From Gerris lacustris (lineage: Eukaryota > Arthropoda > Insecta > Hemiptera > Gerridae): DNA of 64,000 nucleotides. The stretch covers positions 10,012,447 through 10,076,446 of the forward strand of contig OX578281.1 of assembly GCA_951217055.1 (NCBI GenBank), given 5' to 3'. A program made the position numbers and the translations under genes. This document shows, piece by piece, positions 33,176 through 44,825 of this stretch (position 1 is its first letter; each line of letters starts with the position of its first letter). Under the pieces are notes generated by a model. That model made no database searches and was not told the DNA's origin. It saw nothing but the letters and a program-made list of their open reading frames with translations.

Positions 33176-34715
33176 GGGAAAAGAATTCCTCTTTTTATTG
33201 GTTGTTAATGCCACATTCTAGGAAGTGTTACTTGTACGTAAGTTGTCATTTTTTAACCTCTGCAATTAAATCTCTTATCTACTTCTGATTGCTGTATGTT
33301 TAACAATGTTTAAGATGGTTTCGTTAATTTAAATTTTGTTGTTACATGTATTTTTTTTATAATATTAGATTCCCTTCTTTTTTTAAGATTAAGGAGTAAC
33401 TATTGATTTATTATTATTTGAAGGTATTAAAACCATTATTTGTTTTAAGTTACCGATCTCTGCGAGTATTTTATTAAGATACATCTGCTTACTTATATTG
33501 GATGTTCAAGAGGTTATTTTATAATTCCCTGAATATAAGGATCGGAAAAATAGATTTTTTTTTCTATCCAGTGATTAACTTAGTAGAATTTAGAATTGGT
33601 AGTTCGTATAATTGATTTATTTATTTGTTTATTTTTGTTTTTAAATCAAGTCTTTTATAAACAGGTTTTTTTTTTTTCTAAGTACATATGTTTAATTCCC
33701 TTTTCATTCAGGTATTGTGTTTCTGTACTTTAGTTCTTTCCAAGATTTGTTTATTGAAAACAAGATTTCGAGAAATTTGGTCAATTGTCTGATTGAGTTC
33801 GGATCGGAGGTTTTCTGCATCTGATTCAAGAAGTTTGCTGTGGTTGCACTTGAGTGTTGATGGTGTATCGAATCTTCTTTCCTGACTGCTTATTATTTTG
33901 AAGCTTGAAAAATTACTTTGTGTGTGATTCTCAAAGGTAACTGATCATATTTGTCTTAAATTTTAGTTTGATTTTTTTTTTTTTTTAATTTAATTTTTTT
34001 TTATTATTTTTACTCTCCCCAGTGTTCCTCTTTTTATCATTTGAATTAATATCTTTTTTATATCTTATGCTTTCAACTCTTGCTTGTTTTTAAATCAGGC
34101 TTTTTTTAAAAAAAAAAAAAAAAAAAAATTAATTAGTTCTATGGGGGTTTATTGTTCCTTGTAGTCTACTAGTCTAAGCCTTAGTATCTTTCTTACCCAA
34201 GATTTTAATGACCTTCATTTGATCGTCTATTCTAAGTAAAAAGAAGTAAATCTCCGTGATTGACCTTTTCGATTTCATTGATGTTTTTTTTTAGTTGATT
34301 GAACCTTTCTTCCATTTTAATTTATAATGTATTAATTTCAACCATGTTATCCTCTGTAAATTTGGCTTATCTATTTAAAATAAAGTTGTTAAGACGATTG
34401 GGAAATTATTATTTCATAGATAAAAAAGTTTAAATTATCATTGATTCAAATCTACTTACAAAAAAAAAAAAAAAAAAAACATATTTGTGATACCCATTTG
34501 GTAAATAAAGAGACAAATATTTAATACATTTTTTTGAGTCAACTTTACAATATTTCTTTTTTCTGAACTCTGGTGTGCCTAGTCAATTTGACCCAGAAGT
34601 TGTAACTTTAAAAAAAAAAGTTTTTGTCCAAATTTATGCAATTCCCTACCTATTTATAACCAAGTTATTACCGATCAGAGCCAGTAAATTTAAATAAAAT
34701 TAAAAGTTAGATTTA
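33176..34715. other. T-rich stretch, no gene seen
   Basis: Many T runs on the plus strand and A runs at 34111-34127 and 34459-34479. No element edges found. Confidence 0.6.
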
Positions 34716-36495
34716 ATAGTTCATTACGCTTCGAGTGCGGAAAGTAGCATTTTGCTTGCGAGTGTGGAGTTATCACCCGAGCGACAGCGAGGGTGGTAAA
34801 ACCACACGAGCAATGCAAAATGCCGTTTTCGCACGAGTTGCTTACCGTACTTTATATACGATTGTTAGATTTAAATAATAAATACAGAAACTTCCTGTGT
34901 GCAAGTTTGTATTTCTCTTTTGATAAAGATGACACTAGTTCATTAGTTGTATTTTGTTCCGAATTAATTATTTCGAGAGGCGTATTATTCTCCTCATATT
35001 CATCATAATCATTTAAATCACTCATTGATTTTCACAATAAAAAAAAACTCGATTTAAACAGTTACTTTTATTAAGCAAATAGCAAATTAGTTTTGTTAAA
35101 TGTAAACAAACACGCTAATCGTGCGTAAAGGTGAAGAATCCTTCCTTTTTACCACCCTAGGGCGGTAAAAAAGTGGAATTCTTCAGAATTATGAGATGCG
35201 CATGCACAATGAATACAAGTACGTAAAGAATCACTTTCTATGCATCTAAACTGAGATACAATGTTTATATTTCTTATCAATCGTAGATAAAGGTACGTTA
35301 TTCTAGACTCGACTCCAGCGATAGACACCAGCGACTATCGCTGGAGTCTCATCTAGGAAAATAAACCTTAAAGGGTTTTTTGTATTTCCTTCAATTGAAT
35401 CTTGATACTACTTGGTAAAACTCCCGCTTAACATTACTTCTTAAGTTGACATAGGTCTGTAAGAATACCATGCTTGGAACTAGTTTTTTAAAAAAAGTAA
35501 AATAAAATAATAATAATACACTGATTTATTATTTAATTCCAAACCAGAGGCTTAACTAGGGTTTGTAATGCCCAGGGACAAAGCCAGTCACTGTCAATGA
35601 TGTGGGTCCAAACAACACTGGTTGACGCAATCTTATGAGCAAAAATAAATAAATAAAAAGGTCCTCCAAGTCAATTTGGTGTCCCACGATGCTGCGCCCG
35701 GGGGAACCGATGTCTCATCCTAGTTACGCCACTGTTCCAACCAGTTTTCTTTGTCACTCTTTTTAGATGCTTTTATTTAGTTTCACTTGGTTGTGAGGTA
35801 CAAGTTTTGTAATCAATTGTTTACCCACTTTCTGGCAGCCTAAAGAGATGAATCTTTCACAGATTTTGCATTTCTGATTACAAAGTGCAAGTAAATCAAA
35901 CATCTACATTAATATATTTTATCTACGATTGATACGAAATATAAACATTGTATCTCTGTTTAGATGCGTAGAAAGTGATTCTTTATGTACTTGTATTCAT
36001 TGCGCATGCGCGTCTCATAGTTCTGAAGAATTCCTCTTCTTTACCACCCTAGGGCGGTAAAGAAGAGGAATTCTTCAGCTTTACGCACGATTAACGAGTT
36101 TGTTTACATTGTTAACAAAACTAATTTGCTGTTCTTTTATTAAAGTAACTGTTTATATCGAGTTTTAAGTGAAAAACAATGAGTTAATCAAGTGACTTTG
36201 ACGAAAATGTCGAGAATAATACTCCTCCAGAAATAATTAATTCGGCAAAAAATACAACTCAAGAATTAATGTCATCTTTATCAAGAGAGAGATACGAACT
36301 TACACACAGCAAGTTTATTTTTTCTGTATTTATTATTTAAATCTAACAATCGTAGATAAAGTACGGTACGCAACTCGTGCGAAAACGGCATTTTGCATTG
36401 CTCGTGTGGTTTTACTACCCTCGCTGTCGCTCGGGTGCAAACTCCACACTCGCATGCAAAATGCTACTTTCCGCACTCGACGCGTAATGTACTAT
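34716..36495. mobile_element. Fold-back family FB4, full inverted pair (1.8 kb)
   Basis: Arms 34716-35291 and 35917-36495 are inverted copies of the unit also seen at 13144-13660. Between the arms lie a short hairpin (actccagcgatag...ctatcgctggagt, 35310-35348) and a hAT MITE. Each arm carries the start of a coding frame: minus 34898-35025 (MSDLNDYDEYEENN, open) and plus 36179-36315 (with a stop at codon 3). Confidence 0.85.
35545..35734. mobile_element. hAT MITE (190 bp) inside FB4
   Basis: CAGAGGCTTAACTAGG and cctagttacgccactg are the very common CAGTGGCGTAACTAGG hAT end. Flanks ttccaaac and ttccaacc match at 7 of 8 bases. Confidence 0.85.
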
Positions 36496-38508
36496 TTTTA
36501 ATGTTTACGAAAGCATTTTCAAAACGTGTTTTTATTTATACATTTGAAGCCCTTTTACACAGTCTCAGTTCAACTGGCTATCGGTTCAACTTGTCCCTCA
36601 GCTAGGGTGACTTCTTATATGACACCTGTGTCAACCACCTTTCATATTCTATCAATAGTCTATTTACCACTATTCTGTGAAGATACCTGTCAACACCAAT
36701 TGTTGAACGGTGTGCTGCAATGTTTTAAGAGTATTTCACTGTTTTTATTTGTTATCACAAGTAAAATTTGGTTTAACCAGTTATTTTATCGGTCCCAATA
36801 TGACCTGGTTAAGATGACTTCCTCTGTATATTGATTACTTTAATGTCAACATCAGTTTAGCTGAGGGGAAAAGCAATGAAAACATTTATTTATTTTTTTT
36901 TATCATGAAATTTAGGTAGGACTGTTCGTATCAATGAAATATAATATTTTGTTGATAAAAAATTAATTGTATTCTTTCTTCAAAAGTTAAGTTTTCAAAT
37001 ATGAACCATTCATTCACCGCTCTTGGTAAATAAACCAGCTTTGTTGACATAATTTGCACAAAAAAGAGGATTAGTAGACCTTTACGATATGATTTGATAG
37101 TGCTTTGTTTTTTTTCTGAGTCCTTTATTCTGTGCTTGTGTGAAATTGAATTCAACACTAAACAGGTCTCTGCAATCGTTTACTTTTTTTCTTTATTATT
37201 ATTTTAATTTTTATTTTTAGTGACTGATTTTTAAATTTAAAAACCCCTTTAATTGGAAGTCTCTTTAGTATTTTTCTTTGTAAGTCTTAATTTCCCATTT
37301 TTTTCTAACTTTTTTTTATATCTAATCTTCTCCATGATGAAAAATCCTTTTATTTTCTTTGTATTTGTTTTTCTTTTTTTTTACTTCAACAGGTAAATAA
37401 TAAAATAGGACCAATTTTTTTTTCTGAAATTTGTAACATCAAATTTATTATGAATATGCATGTTAGTTGTTTCACTTGAATTTTATGCTCATATAAGATG
37501 TTTATTAAAAAGTTATTTCAGAGTTATATTCCAATTTTTGGTTTATATGGAATAATATGGTTTGCTTATAAAAATGTTCCAGGAGAGTTAAATTTGTGTT
37601 TGTATTAGGTTGGCTAACTTCGGTTTAGATGGAAAAAAATCGTAATTCTTTTATCAACTTGCCTAAAATAAAAAAAAAGAAGTTTTTTATTGCGCCAACA
37701 AAAATAATAAACGTAATCTTATCAATTAAATATTTTTAATGCAACTAAACTTCTTTGTCAAATGTTGTTGCTCTACAAATAATTTATGTATTATCATACC
37801 GGCAATTAGATTTTTGACTTATTTTTAACCAAGGTTTTTGTTGGTATTTTCAAACTCTGTTAAAATTTGCTAATAACAATATTTGGTTAGTTAAATTAAA
37901 ATGTTGTAATCCAATCTTATATAGAGAATGTATTGGCCTTTTATTAACGTAAACTTCAGTTTGTAATTGCATCACCACAATTTTTGCACGTTTCGAAATT
38001 CAAGTACAATAATTTACGTAAATAAATTGTAGGTGGTTCAGCTGTTCATAATTTTCTGAAAGTCTCTATGTGTCCATTAAGAATATTTCTCAATTTTTAT
38101 TTTGTGTTCCAATTAAGAATTAAATTTTCTGCAGCGAACAAAAAAAACTTTTTCCTTGAAAAGCGAAGGAAGTCTTCGTGTTTTAACCCATTCAATACTA
38201 AGGACAAGATAGACTTGTTTTAGCAGATATTGTTGAGACAATCGCTGCAAGGATGGCTATTATCAAACACATGGCTTCTTGTATTGGAATTATTTTAGCA
38301 TTTCAATATCTACTGAAATATTATACTGATGAACCTTGACCAGCGAATTTACCCTATCTCCCCATTTTCTTTTGTAATATAGGCTTTAAAAATAAAAATC
38401 TGATTTTATTTTAAATTATTGTAATTAACATAATAAATTTACTCAAATTAACAAAAGATGAGCACATATTTATGTAACTACGTATTATTAATATTAATAG
38501 TCCAGGAG
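36496..38508. other. No gene seen
   Basis: A/T-rich. A 102-codon frame at 36526 starts in the FB4 edge and shows no family pattern. Confidence 0.55.
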
Positions 38509-39315
38509 ATAGTGTGCAAAAAAGTGTCTGACTAACATCAAGCTAGAATTTTGTATATATGAAGAGTACAAGGCAGAAAGGGGGAATGTCAATTTTTTTT
38601 TTATACTTTGCTGGCAACACTTGTATTCCAGCTGTTGGATTTTATTGCAAATTCGTCCAAAGCAGAAAGGGGCATGGTCAGTGAATTATCATAGATAAAA
38701 GATTTTCTCTCCTTTACAGAAAGGGGGAAGGTCAGGTCTGTATTGAGCTTTAACTTGTAAATGACATTCCCCCTTTCTGCCTTGTACTCTTCATATGTAA
38801 ATCTTTTTATAAGAATATGTGGTCAGCTAAGTTCGTCTGCAGGACATAGCAAAGCTAGAGGCATTTGAAAAAAGAAGAAGAAAAACTGTGGAGAGCGGCT
38901 ATGTCCCACAAATTATGGTGGACAATGTGATTTTCATGATCCTGAGTACAAAATTAGTTAGCAGACTGAAAATAAAGTTGATCTTAGTTTGTCACTTGAT
39001 TAGGTTAGTTATTCAAGTATTACTCCATATGAAAGGTCATCTATCAAGTGGTAAACTAATATCAACTTGATTTTCAGTCTGCTAACTAATTTTGTACCAG
39101 GATCATGAAAATCACATTGTCCACCATAATTGGCGAGGCTTGGCTGCTCTCTACCAGTTTGTTTTTTTCAAATGCCTTGCCTGTTATTGCCAAGCTATGT
39201 CCCGCATACAAACTTAGCCGACCACATATTCCTAAGAGGCACTAAAAGATTAACTTTACACAAATTTCTAGTTTGAATATTAGTCTGACACTTTTTTGCA
39301 CGCTATCTGCTGGAA
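38509..39315. mobile_element. Fold-back element FB1, copy 3, with nested MITE
   Basis: agtccaggagatagtgtgca at the left pairs with tgcacgctatctgctgga at the right; body as in the other copies. Interrupted at 38562-38795. Confidence 0.85.
38562..38795. mobile_element. 234-bp MITE nested in FB1 copy 3
   Basis: gaagagtacaaggcagaaag at the left and ctttctgccttgtactcttc at the right are perfect inverses and extend to aaagggggaatgtca. atat stands on both sides. Confidence 0.85.
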
Positions 39316-39444
39316 TATAATGAAAGGTAAATAAATCAATCAAATTTTAAGAAACATTTTTTTTTTAAGTCCAGGTTTATCTGTATTAAAAAAAAATTTG
39401 AAGCCATTAGAAAAAAAATTTGAAGACCTTGTTAATTCCCTTGT

Positions 39445-40694
39445 AGTCCAGGAAAATAAGGAATAATAGGGGAAATAATTGATAAAGTTTTGAAACTTTG
39501 TGAAAACACTTTTAAGGGGTGCAGTAGTAAGAAACAGTAAAGTTCCCCTCTCTTGAGGGGGCGCTTCCCCCCTCCCTCCTCATTAAAGTCCAAAAATTAC
39601 TTATTTTTCACTTCTTACGCAAAACGGTTTATTTTTTGAAGATAAGTGTTGTTACCAAAATTATTCCTCACATAATTCTGCACAAAACAGGTCCTATGCA
39701 TGTTTGAAGTGAGACATACCGTTTTCGAGATATTGTAGTTGGATAGAGATAAAACGTATTTTTGCGAACCAAGATATCTAAAAAACAACACTTCTGATTT
39801 TAATGAAATTGGAATGGTGGGTTATACTTAGCCCATTGTTGATCCCATATAAGTTTCAACCTTCTGCGCCCATTATTTTATCCTCCATATTCGCACAAAC
39901 ATACATTTATTTAGACCTATATCTTCAAAAGTACTCAACTAATTACTATGAAATTTGGATGGTTTGTCGAAAGTAGTCAGCAGATATCCCCAAATTTATT
40001 TCAAACGTCTGCGCTCTTTACATTTTGATAAATTGATACTTTAATTCATAACAGACAGACAAAAAATTGATCAACAGACAGACAGAAAGGGAACCAATTT
40101 AGAAAATGTAAAGAGCGCAGACGTTTAAAATTAATGTGAGGCTAACTGCGGGCTACTTTCGACAAACCATCCAAATTTCATAATAATCAGTTGAGTACTT
40201 TTGAAGATATAGGTCTAAATAAATGTATGTTTGTGCGCATGTGGAGGATAAAATAATGGGCCCAGAAGGTTCAAACTTATATGGGATCAACAATGGGCTA
40301 AGTATAACCTACCATCCCAATTTCATTAAAATCGGATGTGTTGTTTTTCAGATATCTTGGTTCGCAAAAATACTTTTTATCTCTATCCAACTACAATATC
40401 TCGAAAACGGTATGTCCCACTTCAAACATGCATAGGACCTTTTTTGTGCAGAATTATGTGAGGAATAATTTTGGTAATAACACTTACCTTCAAAAAATAA
40501 ATCGTTTTGCGTAAAAAGTGAAAAATAAGTAATTTTTGGACTTTAATGAGGGGGGAGGGGGGAAGCTCCCCCTCAAGAGGGGGGAACTTTACTGTTTTTT
40601 ACTACTACACCCCTTAAAAGTGTTTTCACAAAGTTTCAAAACTTTATAAATTATTTCCTCCATTTGCTGTTTTTTTTACTAATTTGCCTGGACT
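39445..40694. mobile_element. Fold-back element FB2 (1.25 kb), copy 1
   Basis: Arms 39445-about 40030 and about 40100-40694 pair; ends agtccaggaaaa and gcctggact. Shared with 62850-63785 are tatgcatgtttgaagtgaga, ccgttttcgagatatt and the spacer gacagacaaaa...gatcaacagacaga. Flanked by a direct duplication of about 200 bp (39236-39440 and 40696-40915). Confidence 0.85.
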
Positions 40695-40695
40695 A

Positions 40696-40915
40696 TAAGA
40701 GGCACTAAAAGATTAACTTTACACAAATTTCTAGTTTGAATATTAGTCTGACACTTTTTTGCACGCTATCTGCTGGAATATAATGAAAGATTAGAAGTCT
40801 TAAAATCAGATTTTAAGAAAAATTATTTAGTAAGTCGGAACATTCTTAAGTCAAGGTTTATCTGTATTAAAAAAAAATTGAAGCCATTAGCATGTGTGCT
40901 AATTCCCTTGCCTTT
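40696..40915. repeat. Direct duplicate of 39236-39440, holding an FB1 right end
   Basis: Starts aagaggcactaaaagatta and runs through tgcacgctatctgctggaat to gccattag and aattcccttg, the same order as left of FB2. Confidence 0.85.
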
Positions 40916-41731
40916 AGCATTGACCTCAGCATTGAAAGGGTTGACACATGTTAATTAATCATACACTTAAATGATCTTTAAACTGATATTTTTAAACAGT
41001 AACTCTAGTATGGAATGTATTAAAATATTTAATTATTGTTTAGTAATTTTCTTATGATTTTTAGGTTTTTGGAAATTTTAAATCTAGTTGTGAGTTGGCC
41101 TCACAACATATCTCGTAACATCGCATGGCTCTCTCAACCACAATGAGAATTGGATCTTTTCATTGAAGTTTGGTAATTATCATATTGCTTTATACATGTA
41201 TTACGTCTTTCGTTACACGTTTGATTTTGTGAAACCTAGTTATTTATAACAAGTAAAATTGATAAGATGATTTTTTAAAACGAAATTTGTATCTTTTGTT
41301 TTAGGACTAACTTCAGATTATTGGTGGTGCTGAGAAATTGTAGCCCTGTTGACAGTCAATACAACTAATGGATGATTGACATGGTTTTGTTTTAACTCGG
41401 ATAAACGTTAAAACAATTTCCTTCTTAGTAGATTAATGATTGATACTGGAATCGCTTAAATCTTTCTCAAGACGATTTTAAGGTAATTTTAAATATTCGA
41501 GGTAATTACAATTTACTAATCAGCTTAAGTGATGTGATTAACATAATGGGAACAAGTCTGAAACAAAGGTCTAAACATCAACATATCTTGGCTGTTCTGT
41601 GTATACAGAATACAGAAGGGTGACGATAATAAAAATATTCTGTATTCTGTGTTTCAAATCCCAGAGAAATGAGACATATTTCACGCTGACTCTCTTATTC
41701 GACTTGATATATAAAGTGGGCGATGTTTCCA
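40916..41731. other. No gene seen
   Basis: Non-repetitive A/T-rich sequence. cttttgttttag at 41295-41306 resembles an acceptor but no open frame follows. Confidence 0.5.
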
Positions 41732-42315
41732 TCTATATATATAAAATTAAAGTTTTGTCTGTACATTGGTCAGAATTGAAAATTTTTTGGATACTTTTTC
41801 ATTTCAGACATTCCAAAAACTGAATCCGGCCTTAACTTTTTTCGTGTATGTATGTGGGTATGTATGTGTGTCTGTCGCCCCAGTCAGACTTTATAGGCGC
41901 AAAACTGGCTAAATGAAATTGATTAATTTTTTTTTTCAGGGGTGAGGGCAAACATGTTGCGCAATTTGTAGGCTTGGTTTCATCTAAAAATATTGAGTAG
42001 AACCTAAGTTATTTACAATTTTATAAAAAAAAAAAGTATATAAAACTTAACCTAATAAAATAGGTTGACCCGCCGCGCCGTAAACAAACCCCACAGACTC
42101 GCTATTGTATTATTACTTTACTACTATTATTATATACTTCTAGAGCACCCAGAGACTTGCGATTTTTTGCGTTTCATCTGAAATTGGCCTAAGCCCGTTG
42201 AAAAATTCTGAAAAGTTAAAAAAATATATTATAGGAAACATAGCCATGGCCTACATGATTATAGGAAACATAGCCACTAATACCTAGCATGAGCCCCGTG
42301 CGGGGTGAAAGCTAG
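41732..42315 (+). mobile_element. Non-autonomous Helitron (584 bp)
   Basis: Starts TCTATATATATAAAAT after an A and ends GCCCCGTGCGGGG hairpin, tgaaag and CTAG before a T: Helitron 5' TC, 3' hairpin plus CTAG, and insertion between A and T. No Rep/helicase coding. A cgccgcgcc block lies at 42071. Confidence 0.85.
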
Positions 42316-42440
42316 TCTTGTTATAATCTAAAGTTGTGGTGACCATTGTCTTTTCCATCCTGTTAGCTCTGCTCAGTCTATCACAGACTGTTATTTATAA
42401 CAGCCTCCTCTTACTTTCCTACCTTCTCGCCCTCTTTTTA

Positions 42441-42890
42441 GGTTTCTGTACGAAGTTAAAAAAGAAACACCTTATATAACGGCTCTGTCTGTCTGTCCGT
42501 TTGCTTTTTTTCAATTCATAAACTACTATAGCTAGGAACATGAAATGCGGCGGCACACAAGTGCATCTCGGCATTTGAGACAACTGTACTCGTTTTGAAG
42601 TTTTCACACTTAATATTTTCAATATGGTGGGCGACTTAAAAAAAAGGTTTTTAGTCACCATGACATGTTATACATCAATTTAAAGGTCTTGAAGTGTAGA
42701 AAAAGAATATGCAACTATTTACATTTATTTACATTTTACACTTAATATTTTCAATATGGCGGGTGACTAAAAAAAGTTGTTAGTCGCCATAACATGTTAT
42801 ACATCAATTTAAAGGTCTTGAAGTGTAGAAAAAGAATACTCAACTATTAAAATTTTACACTTATAATTTTAACTTAGTCGTACAGAAACC
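42441..42890. mobile_element. MITE with internal 133-bp duplication
   Basis: ggtttctgtacga and tcgtacagaaacc are the ends. Inside, cacttaatattttcaatatgg recurs with aaaggtcttgaagtgtagaa at about 42606 and 42739. Confidence 0.75.
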
Positions 42891-43177
42891 AACGATTATT
42901 GCCTCACATGCTTACGTGTAGCGTGCCTTACTTGTTTTTTCCTGACCACTTATGTGGGCCCATTGAGCTCAACTCTTCACATATGTGTGAAGTGTTTGGT
43001 CGATAAACCATGTCTCACATCTCGATTTTTATATTAAACCGAGAGTTTCTATCATGGTTTTCCAGATGGAACTTGGTCGTGCTATCTCTTTAGAACAGCT
43101 TCCCATTTGTCTAAATAATGTTAAGTGAATGTAGTGGGCTCTGGTCCGGGAAATAAACGCAGAGCTGTGTAGTCAGT

Positions 43178-43240
43178 GGACACCCATCTAACTACTGATC
43201 ATGCCTGATGCTGCTTAATCTAATTGTTTGAGAAGCTAAC
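43178..43240 (-). repeat. Diverged 5S rRNA-like segment
   Basis: ggacacccatctaactactg followed by atgcctgatgctgctta aligns by eye to reversed 5S rRNA (ggtcacccatccaagtacta ...). More diverged than 7253-7290. Confidence 0.4.
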
Positions 43241-44663
43241 TTATCTCTATGGGCTACTCAGACCCCACTCTCCTAAGAGGCTACTTGTCCTCTTTTATCA
43301 CGAATAGCTAGTTTTATAAAAATAACAATTTTTGTTTTGTTTTTTTCAGTTCCATCTCTACTGACAAGGAAATATTTACTCAAAAACAAAATCACTTATG
43401 AATGAACTTAACTGATGGAGGTACAAAAGGATTTCATATTTTACCTGGACTTCTTGATCATTAATTTAAATGAATGTTAAAAAGTTGAAGTTAGGAGGAA
43501 AAATAAAAACTGTACAAAGCTAATGATAATGTATCAATAGTTACATGGATTCAATTTGAAATGTTAAGAACTCAGTAGATGTAATTTAAAGTGATATTAG
43601 ATATTTACAAAGGCTATGAATGTATTGGTTGTTTTGACCGATATTTTGTGTAATTCAAACATATTGATAAGTAGTACACACTTATATTAAAACACCTCAA
43701 TCTTCACCAAAAAAAAAGAACAACAACAATATTTTTTATAGAAACTATATATATAAAGTTTATCACATAACCTTAGATCACAATGTCCTCTTACACTGAA
43801 CATCCATCTCAAGCAACATCAAAAACCAATCTAAACCTTTTCAATAGGATAACCTTCCTTTAGTCAGTTTCAGAACCATAAACATTAATAACCTAATTCA
43901 CGATTTGCATCCCCCCCCCCCTCCCCTAACTAACAGGAGCTAACACTTACAAAATACATAAAACAAACTGTAAATTACCAGTGATAATAATCTTTAGTTA
44001 AATAAAAATTACAGTAAAATTTAAAACATGAACGTTTAATTTAGAATTTTAAGACGTGAGTGAGAAAACCACATGTGTGCAATCGTTACAAAAAAGATTA
44101 GGCAAAATTCCAGATTAAGTTACATATAAAATACATTGTGTGAGTTGGGTATTTAACAATAGTGTTTTTATTTAAGTGTGTACTAATTATCATTAAATGT
44201 ATTCCTTATTTGAACCTAACATTTACTATATTGTTCTATAACATTTATTCTATCAAAGACCCAAAGTTATAGCCACTGTATTTCAAATAGATTTTGTTCA
44301 TATTTCAAAGTTTATGAATGAATAATAAAAGGAACTAATTATTATTAAATATGTATGTTTATTTTAAGGAAAATGGATTTATCCGATATGAATTTTAATT
44401 TGAAATATATATGAAAAGAAACAGTAATAATTATATCTATCTGAATTAATGATATCATCTCATTTTTCTGAAATTATAAAAGTTTAAAATTCATATCTGA
44501 AATCCATTTCTCTGCTTGAGTTATTACCTCTTTAATAATTATTTTTCGAATAACACTCATCATCGTTGTATTATATATTTATTTCATCATAATATGACAT
44601 AAATAATTTGACCCTTCTCTTTTTTTATGATTATTTAGTTCATTTAATAAGTTTTTAAACTGG

Positions 44664-44825
44664 CTATATTGATTTTTTTGTTTTGAAAATACTGCCCCAG
44701 GTTAACTTTCTCTTGAACCATCCTGGCGTTGAGTTAGTTGAAGACAGTGGGCTGGTCAAAGATTTTTGCTCAACATTTGCCAAGTTAACCGGTGTCGGGC
44801 GTGTAGAAACATAATTTTTTGTTTT
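44664..44825 (-). CDS. Last exon of the minus-strand gene
   Basis: Open frame KTKNYVSTRPTPVNLANVE, QKSLTSPLSSTNSTPGW, FKRKLTWGSIFKTKKSI and stop TAG. Acceptor gtttcaaag is weak, but gives phase 0 as needed. Ser/Thr- and Lys-rich, no family recognised. A TTTATT (reverse AATAAA) lies near 44579. Confidence 0.5.
   Translation of the reverse strand, partial: KTKNYVSTRPTPVNLANVEQKSLTSPLSSTNSTPGWFKRKLTWGSIFKTKKSI

Noticed and set aside
36526..36834. 102-codon frame
   Set aside because: Begins in the FB4 edge, no recognised domain, no splice or promoter context.
43330..43470. Extra rump 3' exon after a ttttttcag acceptor
   Set aside because: No open frame or donor follows, and 17 kb separates it from the last coding exon; could only be shown by RNA reads.
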